A stretch of DNA of 64,000 nt, taken from the NCBI RefSeq assembly GCF_002901705.1, contig NZ_PPPV01000012.1:743633-807632 (forward strand), given 5' to 3'. The notes below the pieces were generated by a model. The model ran no database searches. It had not been told where the DNA came from and worked only from the letters and a program-made list of their open reading frames with translations. This document shows, one piece after another, positions 43,253 to 53,283 of this stretch. The translations under genes and the position numbers were made by a program. Source of the DNA: Staphylococcus lugdunensis (GTDB lineage: Bacteria > Bacillota > Bacilli > Staphylococcales > Staphylococcaceae). Each line of letters begins with the position of its first letter. Positions within the stretch are counted from its first letter, which is position 1.

Positions 43253-44467
43253 TTAATAGAACTTTTTACCATATACATTAATATCATAGTTTTGTTTTAA
43301 GATATTTTGGAATATATGCGTAATTTTATATTCGTTATTAGTAGTATTGGAGAGTATCTTGTTTGTCCCTAAAACCACTGTATATTTGCCATTAGAAAAA
43401 CCAGTAAAATTTTGACCATTAAACATACCACTGACTCTATTATATTTAGGGAACGTATAAAAGCCATAGCGATAATTAGTTGGATAGCGTTTGGTACCAA
43501 ATTCATGAATGAACGGATTAGTTACTGATTGATCAAAAATTTTATTATTAATTAATTTTTCTAGTAAAACACCCATATCTTTAGTCGTCATGAATAAATT
43601 ACCGGCACCATAATATTCTTGTAGTGTATTCGGCTTGGCACTTATTAAATTATTATTTTTGTAATAGTAGCCTATCGCCATATGTTGTTGAAATGGCTTT
43701 TCATTGAAAAATGCTGAGTTATTAAGTTTTAATGGTTTACCTAAGCGTTCATAATAATTTTGCGCGTATGGTTTGTGTGTTACCTCTTCTATAACTTTAG
43801 CTAACACAAGATAATTGCCGTCATTATATAAATGTTTATGATAGCCATTAGGGTCCATACCTTTTTCTTGTATAGCATGCACAGCATCATCCAAAGTTTC
43901 ATAAGACGGAGATGCTTGGAATTTATATAATCCACTTTTATGTAGTTCTAAATCTTTTAACGTTATCTTTTTTGATGTTTTAAACCAAGGTAAATATTTA
44001 GACACTGGTGCATTAATATTAATTTTATGCTCAAGTTCAAGTTGTTTAAGCATTAAACCAGTGGTGAATTTTTGAGCCGAACCTATCAAATACATTGTAT
44101 TAGGTGAACTTTTGATCTTATGTTCAAAATCTTGATAACCATAGCCTTTGTTCATAACTAATTTACCATCTTTAAAAACCGCAATTGTTCCATTAAATTT
44201 TTGCTTTTTAAGATATTTATTTATTTCTTGATATTGCTTGCCTTTAGCTTCTATTGTCTTTAAATTGGCAACATCTTTTACACTTTTATTTCTTTTTGCT
44301 ATGTAATCCTCATTCGAGTCGGCACTATCTTCTTTATTCGTTGATATCTTTATTTGAGATTTATTGCCCGTGTCATCATTCCACATTTGATGAAATGAAA
44401 ATACTAAAATTCCTAGCAATACAAATGGTATAACAATAATGCCTATTAACTTTTTATTTATATTCAT
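43253..44467 (-). CDS. fmtA: FmtA-like teichoic acid D-alanyl esterase / serine hydrolase
   Basis: A 404-residue protein with an N-terminal membrane anchor (residues 6-24) and an extracellular beta-lactamase-like serine hydrolase domain. The nucleophile motif SAQK (Ser130, Lys133) and the YNDGNYL motif match S. aureus FmtA, which acts on D-alanine of teichoic acids and influences methicillin resistance and autolysis. Overall it resembles S. aureus FmtA along its length. Divergent from lcpB, both being wall-teichoic-acid genes. Confidence 0.88.
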   Translation of the reverse strand: MNINKKLIGIIVIPFVLLGILVFSFHQMWNDDTGNKSQIKISTNKEDSADSNEDYIAKRNKSVKDVANLKTIEAKGKQYQEINKYLKKQKFNGTIAVFKDGKLVMNKGYGYQDFEHKIKSSPNTMYLIGSAQKFTTGLMLKQLELEHKININAPVSKYLPWFKTSKKITLKDLELHKSGLYKFQASPSYETLDDAVHAIQEKGMDPNGYHKHLYNDGNYLVLAKVIEEVTHKPYAQNYYERLGKPLKLNNSAFFNEKPFQQHMAIGYYYKNNNLISAKPNTLQEYYGAGNLFMTTKDMGVLLEKLINNKIFDQSVTNPFIHEFGTKRYPTNYRYGFYTFPKYNRVSGMFNGQNFTGFSNGKYTVVLGTNKILSNTTNNEYKITHIFQNILKQNYDINVYGKKFY

Positions 44468-44609
44468 GCGCTTTGGTCCTCACAAAAATTTTCTTGTTTA
44501 CACATCGTGTAATACATTTAGTTGCAATTCGTTAGTTAACTTTTTTATATTATAAGTTATTTATTCAGCGATTGCACTAAGTTTATCTTATGCCATTCTA
44601 CTAAAAATT

Positions 44610-44632
44610 CATCCTACTAAGGTCGTAGGATG
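44610..44632. promoter_or_regulatory. Palindrome in the fmtA-lcpB divergent gap
   Basis: CATCCTAC (44610-44617) and GTAGGATG (44625-44632) form a perfect inverted repeat with a 7-base centre, midway between the two divergent starts. No T-run follows. It could be a regulator site shared by the two cell-wall genes, or a hairpin in a long leader of either. The rest of the 347-base gap is AT-rich, with no gene. Confidence 0.4.
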
Positions 44633-44814
44633 TCTGATATAACAGTTTTGTTATACGGTTGACTATTTAGTTTTCATCGGAAATATTGTTTTAACTTTGT
44701 AAAAACTTTGTTAAGATAAGTATTGTAATTTAGTCTATAAAGTTATAAAATTGAGGGCTATAATGACAATTTAAAGTGGTCATCCACTATTTTTAATTCG
44801 TAGGAGCACAATAT

Positions 44815-46017
44815 ATGAACAAAATCCTGAAATACTTTATGATATTATTAACTTTCGCTTTAATTGCTGTGCCTGCAATTTTCGCTTACCAACTATTTAA
44901 AAGTTCTGAAAGTGCATTTCAAACATCGTATAGTAAAAATGATGCACAACGTCAATCTAACTTACGTGAAGGAAAAGTTGACCCATCTAAAGATGCAGTT
45001 TCAATTCTATTCTTAGGTATAGACGATAATGACAGTAGACGTAAAAACGGTCAGTCAACTGAACATTCACGTACTGATGCAATGATCCTATCAACATTTA
45101 GCCCTAAGAAAGAACAAATTAGATTGCTAAGTATTCCACGTGATACAATCAGTTACATACCAAAAGTAGGCTATTATGATAAAATCACACACGCGCATGC
45201 TTATGGTGGCCCTATAGCTGCAATGGATTCTGTAGAAGCAACTTTAAATGTACCAGTAGATTTTTATGTGCGCATAAATATGGAAGCCTTTGTACAAGCA
45301 GTGGATGAACTTGGTGGAATCTATTATGATGTACCCTATAATTTAAGTGAACCGAACAAAGAAGATTCAGGTAAAATAAAAATTAAAAAAGGTTATCAAA
45401 AATTAAACGGTGATCAAGCACTAGCCGTTGCCAGAACACGTCATCATGATTCAGACTTAAAACGTGGTGAGCGTCAAATGGAATTAATAAAATTACTATT
45501 TAAAAAAGCCAAAGAAATGGATTCTTACGATAAATTAGACAACCTCATAGAGATTGCTGGCAAAAATGCCAAACATAATTTAACTACAAAACAAATTGAG
45601 GCTTTAGCATCACGATACCTTTCTGATGATGTTGATTTTAAAACTTCGCAACTTAAAGGTAGCGATGACTATCTAAATGGAATTTATTATTACAATCCTA
45701 GTGTGAAAAGCATTCAAAAATATTCAAATATTTTGCGTTCTGACTTAGGTCTATCTAAAATTACAGATAAAGATGATTTCTTAGACGAACGCGTAATCAA
45801 ACACTATGGTTCTCTCGTTCCATTAACCGAATTAGAAGAAAGCTTATTGCGTAAAAATCAAAAAGACAGCACAGCTTCAAATGATGATAAGGAGTCATCG
45901 AACCAAGATAATTCAGCTAATCAAACTAACAATCAACAAAATGGAAATACTGGTAACACTCAATACAACAATGATGTGAATAATCAAAGTCAAACTAATT
46001 CAGCACAAACGTATTAA
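44815..46017 (+). CDS. lcpB: LytR-CpsA-Psr family wall teichoic acid ligase LcpB
   Basis: A 400-residue protein with one N-terminal transmembrane helix (about 7-27) and an extracellular LCP domain (about 60-240) that attaches teichoic acid or related polymers to peptidoglycan. LFLGIDDNDSR, SRTDAMILSTFSP, RLLSIPRDT and ARTRHHDSDLKRGERQ contain the conserved Asp/Arg residues. The tail beyond residue 345 is Asn/Gln/Ser-rich and disordered. Position beside fmtA matches S. aureus lcpB. Confidence 0.9.
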   Translation: MNKILKYFMILLTFALIAVPAIFAYQLFKSSESAFQTSYSKNDAQRQSNLREGKVDPSKDAVSILFLGIDDNDSRRKNGQSTEHSRTDAMILSTFSPKKEQIRLLSIPRDTISYIPKVGYYDKITHAHAYGGPIAAMDSVEATLNVPVDFYVRINMEAFVQAVDELGGIYYDVPYNLSEPNKEDSGKIKIKKGYQKLNGDQALAVARTRHHDSDLKRGERQMELIKLLFKKAKEMDSYDKLDNLIEIAGKNAKHNLTTKQIEALASRYLSDDVDFKTSQLKGSDDYLNGIYYYNPSVKSIQKYSNILRSDLGLSKITDKDDFLDERVIKHYGSLVPLTELEESLLRKNQKDSTASNDDKESSNQDNSANQTNNQQNGNTGNTQYNNDVNNQSQTNSAQTY

Positions 46018-46037
46018 TATGGAGAGGAGTTCATTAA

Positions 46038-46508
46038 ATGTCTCGTAAAACTTACGAAAAAATTGCCAATATTAATGGAATGTTTAATATGTTAGAACAA
46101 CAAATTATCCATAGTAAAGATATGGCTTTGTTTAGAAATGAATTCTTTTATGTCAATCACGAACATCGCGAAAACTATGAGGCTTTACTCGTCTATTATA
46201 GTCACAGCGCTGAGAACCCGGTTGTCGATGGTGCCTGCTATATACTTGCATTACCAGAAATATTTGATAAAGTAGATGTCTTCGAATCAGATTTACCCTT
46301 TTCTTGGGTCTACGACGAAAATGGTATTACTGAAACAATGAAAAACTTAAGTATTCCATTACAATATCTTGTAGCAGCTGCACTAGAAGTAACAGATGTT
46401 ACCATCTTTAGACCTTCTGGTTTCACAATGGGAATGAATAATTGGAATATTGCCCAAATGAGAATTTTTTGGCAATATACAGCTATTATTAGAAAAGAAG
46501 CAATTTAA
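46038..46508 (+). CDS. DUF2538 family protein
   Basis: A 156-residue soluble protein, MSRKTYEKIANINGMFNMLEQ..., matching the DUF2538 family that follows lcpB in S. aureus. No catalytic motif is recognisable. GGAGAGG RBS 9 bases upstream; 20 bases after lcpB, so probably co-transcribed with it. Confidence 0.8.
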   Translation: MSRKTYEKIANINGMFNMLEQQIIHSKDMALFRNEFFYVNHEHRENYEALLVYYSHSAENPVVDGACYILALPEIFDKVDVFESDLPFSWVYDENGITETMKNLSIPLQYLVAAALEVTDVTIFRPSGFTMGMNNWNIAQMRIFWQYTAIIRKEAI

Positions 46509-46577
46509 TACACACATATATGAATCTGAGACAGTATTCCTAGAAAAATTAAGTTGCGGAATATCATTCACTTAGTT

Positions 46578-46613
46578 AAGATCCTAAACATAATCATTAT
46601 GTCTTAGGATCTT
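46578..46613 (+). terminator. Terminator after the DUF2538 gene
   Basis: AAGATCCTAA (46578-46587) pairs with TTAGGATCTT (46604-46613) with the inner arms ACATAAT/ATTATGT extending the stem, followed by CTTTATTTAT. It is the tail hairpin of the intergenic repeat family. Confidence 0.8.
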
Positions 46614-46630
46614 CTTTATTTATATAAAGA

Positions 46631-46735
46631 AGATAGCGGGACAGTATTCATTATGAATTCGTAGTCCCACCTCCACAAGGTTGACTAGGATTGAAAAAAG
46701 CTTGTAATAAATGCATTTTCAATCCAGTCAACCAA
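46631..46735. repeat. Intergenic structured repeat, copy 4
   Basis: Head ATAGCGGGACAGTATTCA, then GGTTGACTAGGATTGAAAA (46679) with return arm TTTTCAATCCAGTCAAC. This is the best-paired copy. It lies in the 440-base gap between the DUF2538 gene and the acetyltransferase gene; after it (46740-46948) I see only the promoter region of the latter. Confidence 0.75.
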
Positions 46736-46948
46736 TATAAACATGTTATCTGGCAGAAACAGTTGCACACATACAAAATGGCATTGTAAGTATCACATCG
46801 TTTTTTCGCCAAAAATAGGCGTATCCACATTTGTTGGATAATTAAAAGGTAAAAGCAGTTTAATGATATTCGATAGACAAGCAAATTTGATATTTAGATT
46901 AGTCATATAAGCAAAGGGGTAATATTTTATGCATAAAGGAGAGATAAG

Positions 46949-47377
46949 ATGATATTTAAAATTGTAACAAATAAAGCAATGCTGACTGATTGCTTTAACA
47001 TACGTAAGACCGTATTTGTAGAAGAACAAGGTGTTCCTTTAGCGCATGAACTAGATGCGTTTGAAGACGATTGCACACATGTCATTGGTTATGATCATCA
47101 AGGTAAACCCATTGCCTGTGGACGGTTTAGAAACGACAATACTTCCGTTAAAGTTGAACGCATTGCGGTCATTAAATCATATCGCAGAACGGGTGTAGGT
47201 AAGAAATTGATGCTAGCTATCGAACAATTTATCCATGAACAAGGATATAGCTATGTGACATTACATGCGCAAATACATGCCAAACCTTTTTATAAGTTAT
47301 TAGGCTATTCCACAGTAGGTCAACCCTTTATGGAAGAACAAATTGAGCATATCAAAATGGAAAAATATCTTTATTAA
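46949..47377 (+). CDS. GNAT family N-acetyltransferase
   Basis: A 142-residue GNAT protein of the ElaA/YjcF type. FNIRKTVFVEEQGVP is the conserved opening motif, and RIAVIKSYRRTGVGKKLM holds the acetyl-CoA-binding R/Q-x-x-G-x-G/A loop. Substrate unknown. RBS AAAGGAGAG upstream. It precedes atl as in S. aureus. Confidence 0.85.
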   Translation: MIFKIVTNKAMLTDCFNIRKTVFVEEQGVPLAHELDAFEDDCTHVIGYDHQGKPIACGRFRNDNTSVKVERIAVIKSYRRTGVGKKLMLAIEQFIHEQGYSYVTLHAQIHAKPFYKLLGYSTVGQPFMEEQIEHIKMEKYLY

Positions 47378-47564
47378 TATTACGTTTCGATTACAGGAAC
47401 ATCTAAATTATGACATATCTGCTTTTTCTCACATAAATAGTATTAACTTTGAAACATTGCTACAACGCATTGTAAGTCATTTAATCATTTCTTTTTAAAA
47501 AGTAAAATTAAACTTAGTTTACAAAATCGTTAAATTAATCTTTTTTATAAGGAGAAGCCTTATA

Positions 47565-47606
47565 ATGAAATTGTATTTAACAATTATTAAGGAGTACGAA
47601 ATATGA
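47565..47606 (+). CDS. Possible 13-codon leader peptide overlapping the atl start
   Basis: ATG at 47565 has its own Shine-Dalgarno (AAGGAG, 10 bases before) and reads MKLYLTIIKEYEI before TGA at 47604-47606, which overlaps the atl ATG in an ATGA. The atl RBS (AAGGAG) lies inside this frame. The layout is that of translational coupling, but a chance frame of this length is quite possible. Confidence 0.35.
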   Translation: MKLYLTIIKEYEI

Positions 47607-50600
47607 CGAAAAAATTCAATCTTAAATTGCCGTCAATGCTTGCATTATCGCTTTTTGGAGCAACATTAACTGCACAACATGCTCACGCAGCTGAGTCAAC
47701 AACAGATCAATCTACAAACAAAAATGTGATTGATCAACAAAATGATGTCGTTAAAGCAAACAAGGCAAAAAAAGCTGTATCTAACGCAGCTCAAAATGTA
47801 TCAGGCGTTCAAGCCTATCATAATCCTTCATTAGTTAAATCATCAGATACAACGTCAGGTCAAACATATGATGCTAAATTAGATACGTTAACTGACCAAA
47901 CTCATGCACAGACGTCTCAGCAACAAAATGCAAAAAATCAACAACAAACTAAAACAGCGTCTCAACAACAAACTGAACAAGCAAAACAACAAGCTGCCAC
48001 AACTACAGCACGTCAAGATGCTCAAACATATAACCAAAATGCTGCACAAAGTAACAAAACAAAACAGCAAGCTAATGCAAATGTGTCTACAACGACAAAG
48101 CAACAAGCTACACAAGCAGCAAATACATCACTAAAATCACAAAACAATGTTGAGACAACAAATCAAAAAGCAGTATCTACTCAAAATACTGCACAAAAAC
48201 AGTCTAATAGCGTTACTACTTATCAAGGACGCGTTGGCGGTATGGGCTCAAGTGCAACTAAAGCTCAAACAGCTAAATCAACATCTGGCTTTACTGGATT
48301 TAGAAAAGCTGTAAGTACATATAAAGCAACATCATCATTACCTAAATATAAGCCACAAGTTAATTCTTCAATTAATGATTACATACGTAAAAATAATATA
48401 CAAGCACCTAAAATTGAAGAAGATTATACATCTTATTTCCCTAAATATGGCTATAGAAATGGTGTTGGAAAACCTGAAGGTATTGTGGTGCATGATACAG
48501 CAAACGATAATTCTACTATCGATGGTGAAATTGCTTTCATGAAACGTAACTACAACTCTGCATTTGTACATGCGTTTGTAGACGGTAATCGAATTGTTGA
48601 AACAGCACCTACAGATTACCTTTCTTGGGGAGCAGGCCCAAATGCTAACAATCGATTTATTAATGTCGAAATTGTGCATACGCATGACTATGCTTCATTT
48701 GCGCGTTCGATGAACAACTATGCTGATTATGCAGCAACACAACTTCAATATTATGGTTTAAAACCTGATAGTGCTGAAAATGATGGTAATGGTACGGTAT
48801 GGACACATTATGCTGTAAGTCATTGGCTAGGTGGCACAGACCATACTGACCCACATGCATATTTACAGTCTCATGGTTATAGTTATGCGGAACTATATGA
48901 CTTGATTAATGAAAAATATCTTATTAAAACAGGGCAAGTTGCACCTTGGGGCACATCAAGCTCAACAGATCCATCGAAACCATCAACACCTACAAATCCA
49001 GGAAAACTTAAAGTAAGTACGAACTCTGGTGTGGCGCAAATTAAACCATCAAATAGTGGTTTATTTGTCACTGTTTATGATAAAACAGGCAAGAAAACAA
49101 ACCAAGTACAAAAAACGTTATCAGTTACTAAACAAGCTACTCTAGGTAATGATAAATTTTACTTAGTTAATGATTACAATACTGGTAAAACATTTGGTTG
49201 GGTAAAACAAGGTGACGTGGTTTATAACACAGCAAAATCCCCTGTTAAAGTTAATCAATCATACAGTGTTAAACCAGGCACAAAATTTTACACTGTTCCT
49301 TGGGGTACGCCAAGTCAAGTAGCTGGAACAGTTTCAGGTTCAAGCAACCAAACATTTAAAGCAACAAAATCACAAATGATTAGTACAGCTACTTATTTAT
49401 ACGGTACAGTGAATGGTAAATCTGGCTGGATTAGTAAAGCATATTTATCTGCTATAAACAATGATTCATCATCGACAAAACCATCAACAGATAATTCTAA
49501 AAAATTAAATGTTTCAAATTTAACCAATACGCTAGGTCAAGTATCAACAGATACTAAAGGCGCCTATACAACAGTATATGATAAAACAGTTAAAGAAAAT
49601 CCATTATTAAGTGGAAGAACTTTCTCAATCAATAAAAAAGCGACATTAAATAATAAAACTTATTATTTATTAGCAGATTTTAACGGTAATGTTACACGTG
49701 GCTGGGTACCAGCAGATCAAGTGACTATTGCTCAAAGCACACCAACAAAAGTTAAGAAACAATACAATGTTAAAGGTAACGCCAATATTTATTACGTTCC
49801 TTGGAGCAAAGACAACCAAGTTGTTGCTAAAACGCCTAAAAATGGCGGTCAGTTTAATTCAATTGACCAATTAACAGTTGGTAAAGAAACATACCTACAT
49901 GGTTCAATCAATCATCAATGGGGCTGGATTAAACAAAGCGATGTTGCTACACCTGCTAAATCAGCTGTGCGTACATTAGCTGTTAAAACAACACCAACAA
50001 CAAAAGTAACAACGGCTTCAACAACACAAAAAGCTGCTTCAGCTGTACAAACCGTGAATAAGATTGGCCAAGTTAAAGTAAATAATTCAGGCATACGCAC
50101 AAGCGTTTATGATAAAGCTGGTAAAAATGCTGCTAAATATGGCAATCGAACATTCACTATCACTAAACAGCGTACAGTTGGCAATAATACTTATGTACTA
50201 TTAACAAATCATAATCAAAATACCCCTATCGGTTGGTATAACATTAAAGATGTTAATATTAAAAATTATGGAACTGAAAATAGAGTTACAAATCAATATC
50301 GCGTTAACAGTAAAAACCAAGGTTTATATTCAATCCCTTGGGGTACAACGCAACAACAATTGGAACAAGCAAATTCATTAGCACAACGTACATTTAAAGC
50401 GACAAAATCAGTCACAATCGATGGCGTTAAGTATTTATATGGTAGTGTTAATAACAAGCTAGGTTGGATTGCAGAAAAAGATTTAACATCATTATCTTCA
50501 AACACAGCATATAATTATACGTTTGTTATTAATAATAAGGATAGCTATTTCTATGACGATTTAAGCTTGAAAACAAAGCATTTATTAAGCCCTTATTATG

Positions 50601-51439
50601 AACAAACATTCATTGTCGCAAAATACCAAGTGGTGAATGGTGTGAAATGGTATTACGGACAATTTAGCGACGGTCAATTTGCTTGGATAAATGAAAATGA
50701 CTTGTCACAAGAATTGATTAAATATTCAGCAACAGGTATGACTTTAGATGCCGCAGCACAATTACAAATGTCATTACCTTACCCGCCACAATCTTATGTT
50801 GGTCCATCAAAATGGCGTAATGCTACACTCGCAGAAGTTAAAAGTGCGATGGACACATCAAAATTTGTTAATGATTCGGTTCAAAAATATCAATTTTTAC
50901 AATTAGATCAACCACAGTACTTATCGGTTGCTAGTTTGAATAATTTATTAAAAGGTTGCGGTGTATTAGAGAATCAAGGTCAAGCATTCAGCCAAGCTGC
51001 TAAACAATATGGCTTAAATGAAATTTATTTAATTTCACATGCTTTACTTGAAACAGGACGTGGTCAATCACAATTAGCTAAAGGTGCTAATATTGTCAAT
51101 GGTAAGTTAAGCACAACAACCGCAATTAAATACCATAACGTCTTTGGTATTGGAGCATACGATAGCAATCCTGTTTTTGATGGTATAACTTATGCTAAAA
51201 AAGCTGGATGGGACTCTGTAGAAAAAGCAATTGTTGGTGGCGCTCAATTTATTGGACAATCTTATGTTAAAGCTGGACAAAACACACTTTATAAAATGAG
51301 ATGGAATCCTGAAAATCCAGGTAAACACCAATATGCTACGGGTGTCACTTGGGCAAGCGTCAATGCACAAAATATGAAAAATTTCTACGATACAATTCAC
51401 GAATCTGGTAAATATTTCGATGTTCCAACTTATAAATAA
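47603..51439 (+). CDS. atl: Bifunctional autolysin Atl (amidase and glucosaminidase)
   Basis: A 1278-residue secreted cell-wall hydrolase. Order: signal peptide (1-29, ending AHAAES), a Gln/Thr/Ala-rich propeptide (about 30-245), amidase domain (about 290-430, zinc ligands in GIVVHDTAND and HTDPHAYL), three SH3b-type repeat modules (about 455-1000, with repeated GxVxxxxSGxxxxVYDK and VPWGT), then the glucosaminidase (about 1030-1278) with the catalytic Glu in SHALLETG. Processing between the modules releases two enzymes for daughter-cell separation. The propeptide and second repeat differ widely from S. aureus, where homology is otherwise clear. Confidence 0.97.
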   Translation: MTKKFNLKLPSMLALSLFGATLTAQHAHAAESTTDQSTNKNVIDQQNDVVKANKAKKAVSNAAQNVSGVQAYHNPSLVKSSDTTSGQTYDAKLDTLTDQTHAQTSQQQNAKNQQQTKTASQQQTEQAKQQAATTTARQDAQTYNQNAAQSNKTKQQANANVSTTTKQQATQAANTSLKSQNNVETTNQKAVSTQNTAQKQSNSVTTYQGRVGGMGSSATKAQTAKSTSGFTGFRKAVSTYKATSSLPKYKPQVNSSINDYIRKNNIQAPKIEEDYTSYFPKYGYRNGVGKPEGIVVHDTANDNSTIDGEIAFMKRNYNSAFVHAFVDGNRIVETAPTDYLSWGAGPNANNRFINVEIVHTHDYASFARSMNNYADYAATQLQYYGLKPDSAENDGNGTVWTHYAVSHWLGGTDHTDPHAYLQSHGYSYAELYDLINEKYLIKTGQVAPWGTSSSTDPSKPSTPTNPGKLKVSTNSGVAQIKPSNSGLFVTVYDKTGKKTNQVQKTLSVTKQATLGNDKFYLVNDYNTGKTFGWVKQGDVVYNTAKSPVKVNQSYSVKPGTKFYTVPWGTPSQVAGTVSGSSNQTFKATKSQMISTATYLYGTVNGKSGWISKAYLSAINNDSSSTKPSTDNSKKLNVSNLTNTLGQVSTDTKGAYTTVYDKTVKENPLLSGRTFSINKKATLNNKTYYLLADFNGNVTRGWVPADQVTIAQSTPTKVKKQYNVKGNANIYYVPWSKDNQVVAKTPKNGGQFNSIDQLTVGKETYLHGSINHQWGWIKQSDVATPAKSAVRTLAVKTTPTTKVTTASTTQKAASAVQTVNKIGQVKVNNSGIRTSVYDKAGKNAAKYGNRTFTITKQRTVGNNTYVLLTNHNQNTPIGWYNIKDVNIKNYGTENRVTNQYRVNSKNQGLYSIPWGTTQQQLEQANSLAQRTFKATKSVTIDGVKYLYGSVNNKLGWIAEKDLTSLSSNTAYNYTFVINNKDSYFYDDLSLKTKHLLSPYYEQTFIVAKYQVVNGVKWYYGQFSDGQFAWINENDLSQELIKYSATGMTLDAAAQLQMSLPYPPQSYVGPSKWRNATLAEVKSAMDTSKFVNDSVQKYQFLQLDQPQYLSVASLNNLLKGCGVLENQGQAFSQAAKQYGLNEIYLISHALLETGRGQSQLAKGANIVNGKLSTTTAIKYHNVFGIGAYDSNPVFDGITYAKKAGWDSVEKAIVGGAQFIGQSYVKAGQNTLYKMRWNPENPGKHQYATGVTWASVNAQNMKNFYDTIHESGKYFDVPTYK

Positions 51440-51449
51440 TATTTAAAGC

Positions 51450-51490
51450 AAACAGTGATACTTCATATACACATAAAAGTATCACTGTTT
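51450..51490 (+). terminator. Terminator of atl
   Basis: AAACAGTGATACTT (51450-51463) pairs with AAGTATCACTGTTT (51477-51490), followed by GTTTCTT. Confidence 0.9.
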
Positions 51491-51515
51491 GTTTCTTCAA
51501 TGTAAAAATCACAAA

Positions 51516-51553
51516 AACGAGTTGATAAGACCTCACAGTCTTATCAACTCGTT
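51516..51553 (-). terminator. Terminator of the MarR gene
   Basis: AACGAGTTGATAAGAC (51516-51531) pairs perfectly with GTCTTATCAACTCGTT (51538-51553). On the minus strand a T-rich run follows, so it ends the MarR-family gene. Confidence 0.85.
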
Positions 51554-51577
51554 CTGCATATAACATGATTATTAGAA

Positions 51578-51997
51578 TTATAAATAAATATGTCTACTGT
51601 TTAATTTATTAAGTAATTGTGTTAAGCTTTCAACCTCTTCCTCTGTTAAGCATTGGCAACGCGCTTCAATTAATTCGCATCGTGCCGTATTGATTTGTTT
51701 AATTAAATCACGTGCTTCATTTGTTAAGGTTAATTCTTTACAACGTAAGTCTTCATGTGACTGTTGACTCATAATATACCCTTTTGACACTAATTTTTTT
51801 ATCCATCGCGATACAATAGACTGTTCTCTACTTATCTTCATCGTTAAATCATACTGCGATAAACGGTCATAATTGTATAAAATACGTAATAATTCTAATT
51901 GGTCGGCCGTAATATCTGTTCTTTGGCCAAATCGTCTGTTCACTAAGTTCAAGTCGTTGTTGGTAAGTGTAATAAGATTTTCTAGTTGTTTGTACAT
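51578..51997 (-). CDS. MarR/SarA-family transcriptional regulator
   Basis: A 139-residue winged-helix protein. RISREQSIVSRWIKKLVSKGYI-like sequence (MKISREQSIVSRWIKKL) is the recognition helix, and SHEDLRCKELTLTNEA the wing. It is convergent with atl and divergent from the acyltransferase gene. The S. aureus gene at this place has been linked to repression of atl (AtlR); I recall this without certainty, so no symbol is given. Confidence 0.8.
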   Translation of the reverse strand: MYKQLENLITLTNNDLNLVNRRFGQRTDITADQLELLRILYNYDRLSQYDLTMKISREQSIVSRWIKKLVSKGYIMSQQSHEDLRCKELTLTNEARDLIKQINTARCELIEARCQCLTEEEVESLTQLLNKLNSRHIYL

Positions 51998-52153
51998 TGT
52001 TGTTCTACTCCACTATTATTTAATTGATAATATTATAAGATTTATTGGAAAAATATACAATACTATTCGACAAAATGATTAAATTCGTTGCATTTCTGTC
52101 ATTAAATATAATAAATTAGATACAGTTAACATATAAAAGGAGTTATAACATAA

Positions 52154-53161
52154 ATGTCCACATTAAAAGAGAGAGACTACTTTTTTGATAATGCACGTGC
52201 CATATTAATCTTTCTTGTCGTGTTGGGACATTTATTAGTGTCTTATACGTCTGAAGATAAATATTTGTCCGCATTGTATTTATTAATCTATAGTTTCCAT
52301 ATGCCAACTTTTCTTTTTATTTCTGGGTATTTTGCCAAAAATATTGAGCAACCCAACTATTTAGAAAAAGTAGCCAAAAAACTAATTGTTCCTTACGCTT
52401 TATTCTTTGCTTTTTTCTCAATTTATTATTATTTAACTGGTAAAGAAGATGCCATTCATTTAGATCCATTTAATCCTGTTTTTGCGCTATGGTTTCTATT
52501 AACACTATTTTTCTTTCATGTCATTCTAGTCATCGTTAAAAATTACAAACCAGTATATGTGCTAACTATTTCATTAGTTGTATCTTTATTAGCTGGTTAT
52601 TCTAATAATATTGGTGAATATTTAAGTATTTCAAGAACGATTGTATTCTTTCCAATTTTTTATTTAGGATACTTAATGACTAAGAAAAATACTAAATTAT
52701 TAAGAAATAAAAAGTTAATACCGATATCTATAATTATTTTATGTTTGTTCTTTGTAGGCTATGTACTTCATCCTATTAACGCCGATTGGTTATTAGGCAG
52801 CAGCGCATATACATCTGTAGGTGAGCATCCAAATGACGTTTACAGTCCACTTAAACGATTGTTATTGTATGTGATTATCTTAACTACGATGTTGTCATTT
52901 TTAATTTTAGTACCAAAACATAATGTCAAACTCACATATATCGGTAGACGCACGATGCAAGTGTATCTATTACATGGCTTAGTTATTGGGGTTGTACGTG
53001 GTTATAAACTATTCCCATTCCAAGAACCTGTTAACATATATACGTATCTTTATTTATTTGGCTTGTCTGCAATCATCGTCTTAGTGTTATCCAGCAAACC
53101 CATATGCAAATTTGTGAATCCATTAATTCATTTAAAAAAACCTTCAGCTTTTAAAGATTAA
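52154..53161 (+). CDS. Acyltransferase family 3 membrane protein
   Basis: A 335-residue protein with about ten transmembrane helices, beginning RDYFFDNARAILIFLVVLGHLL; the Arg-hydrophobic-Gly-His pattern is the hallmark of acyltransferase-3 enzymes that O-acetylate sugars or wall polymers. FHMPTFLFISGYF is a second conserved motif. The substrate is unknown; neighbours suggest the cell envelope. RBS AAAAGGAG lies before the ATG. Confidence 0.85.
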   Translation: MSTLKERDYFFDNARAILIFLVVLGHLLVSYTSEDKYLSALYLLIYSFHMPTFLFISGYFAKNIEQPNYLEKVAKKLIVPYALFFAFFSIYYYLTGKEDAIHLDPFNPVFALWFLLTLFFFHVILVIVKNYKPVYVLTISLVVSLLAGYSNNIGEYLSISRTIVFFPIFYLGYLMTKKNTKLLRNKKLIPISIIILCLFFVGYVLHPINADWLLGSSAYTSVGEHPNDVYSPLKRLLLYVIILTTMLSFLILVPKHNVKLTYIGRRTMQVYLLHGLVIGVVRGYKLFPFQEPVNIYTYLYLFGLSAIIVLVLSSKPICKFVNPLIHLKKPSAFKD

Positions 53162-53283
53162 TTGTGAAAATTTAAAATATTAAGTAAATTGCCAAATTAT
53201 AGTCTTTATCTATGGTATGATAGAAATAATTTAAACTATCATTCGCATAGCAACTATAATTTGGTTTTTTTAGAGGTGTAAAT

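Noticed and set aside
47518..47534. WalR-type site (TTTACA-N5-GTTAAA) upstream of atl
   Set aside because: One mismatch to the two-half-site consensus in an AT-rich region; too weak to list, although WalR control of atl is known in S. aureus.
49000..50500. Repeats in atl as a possible CRISPR or tandem DNA array
   Set aside because: They are protein-level SH3b repeats, far diverged at DNA level and with no regular spacers.
47888..50505. Antisense frames within atl
   Set aside because: They are mirror frames of the Gln-rich propeptide and repeat modules, without start signals.
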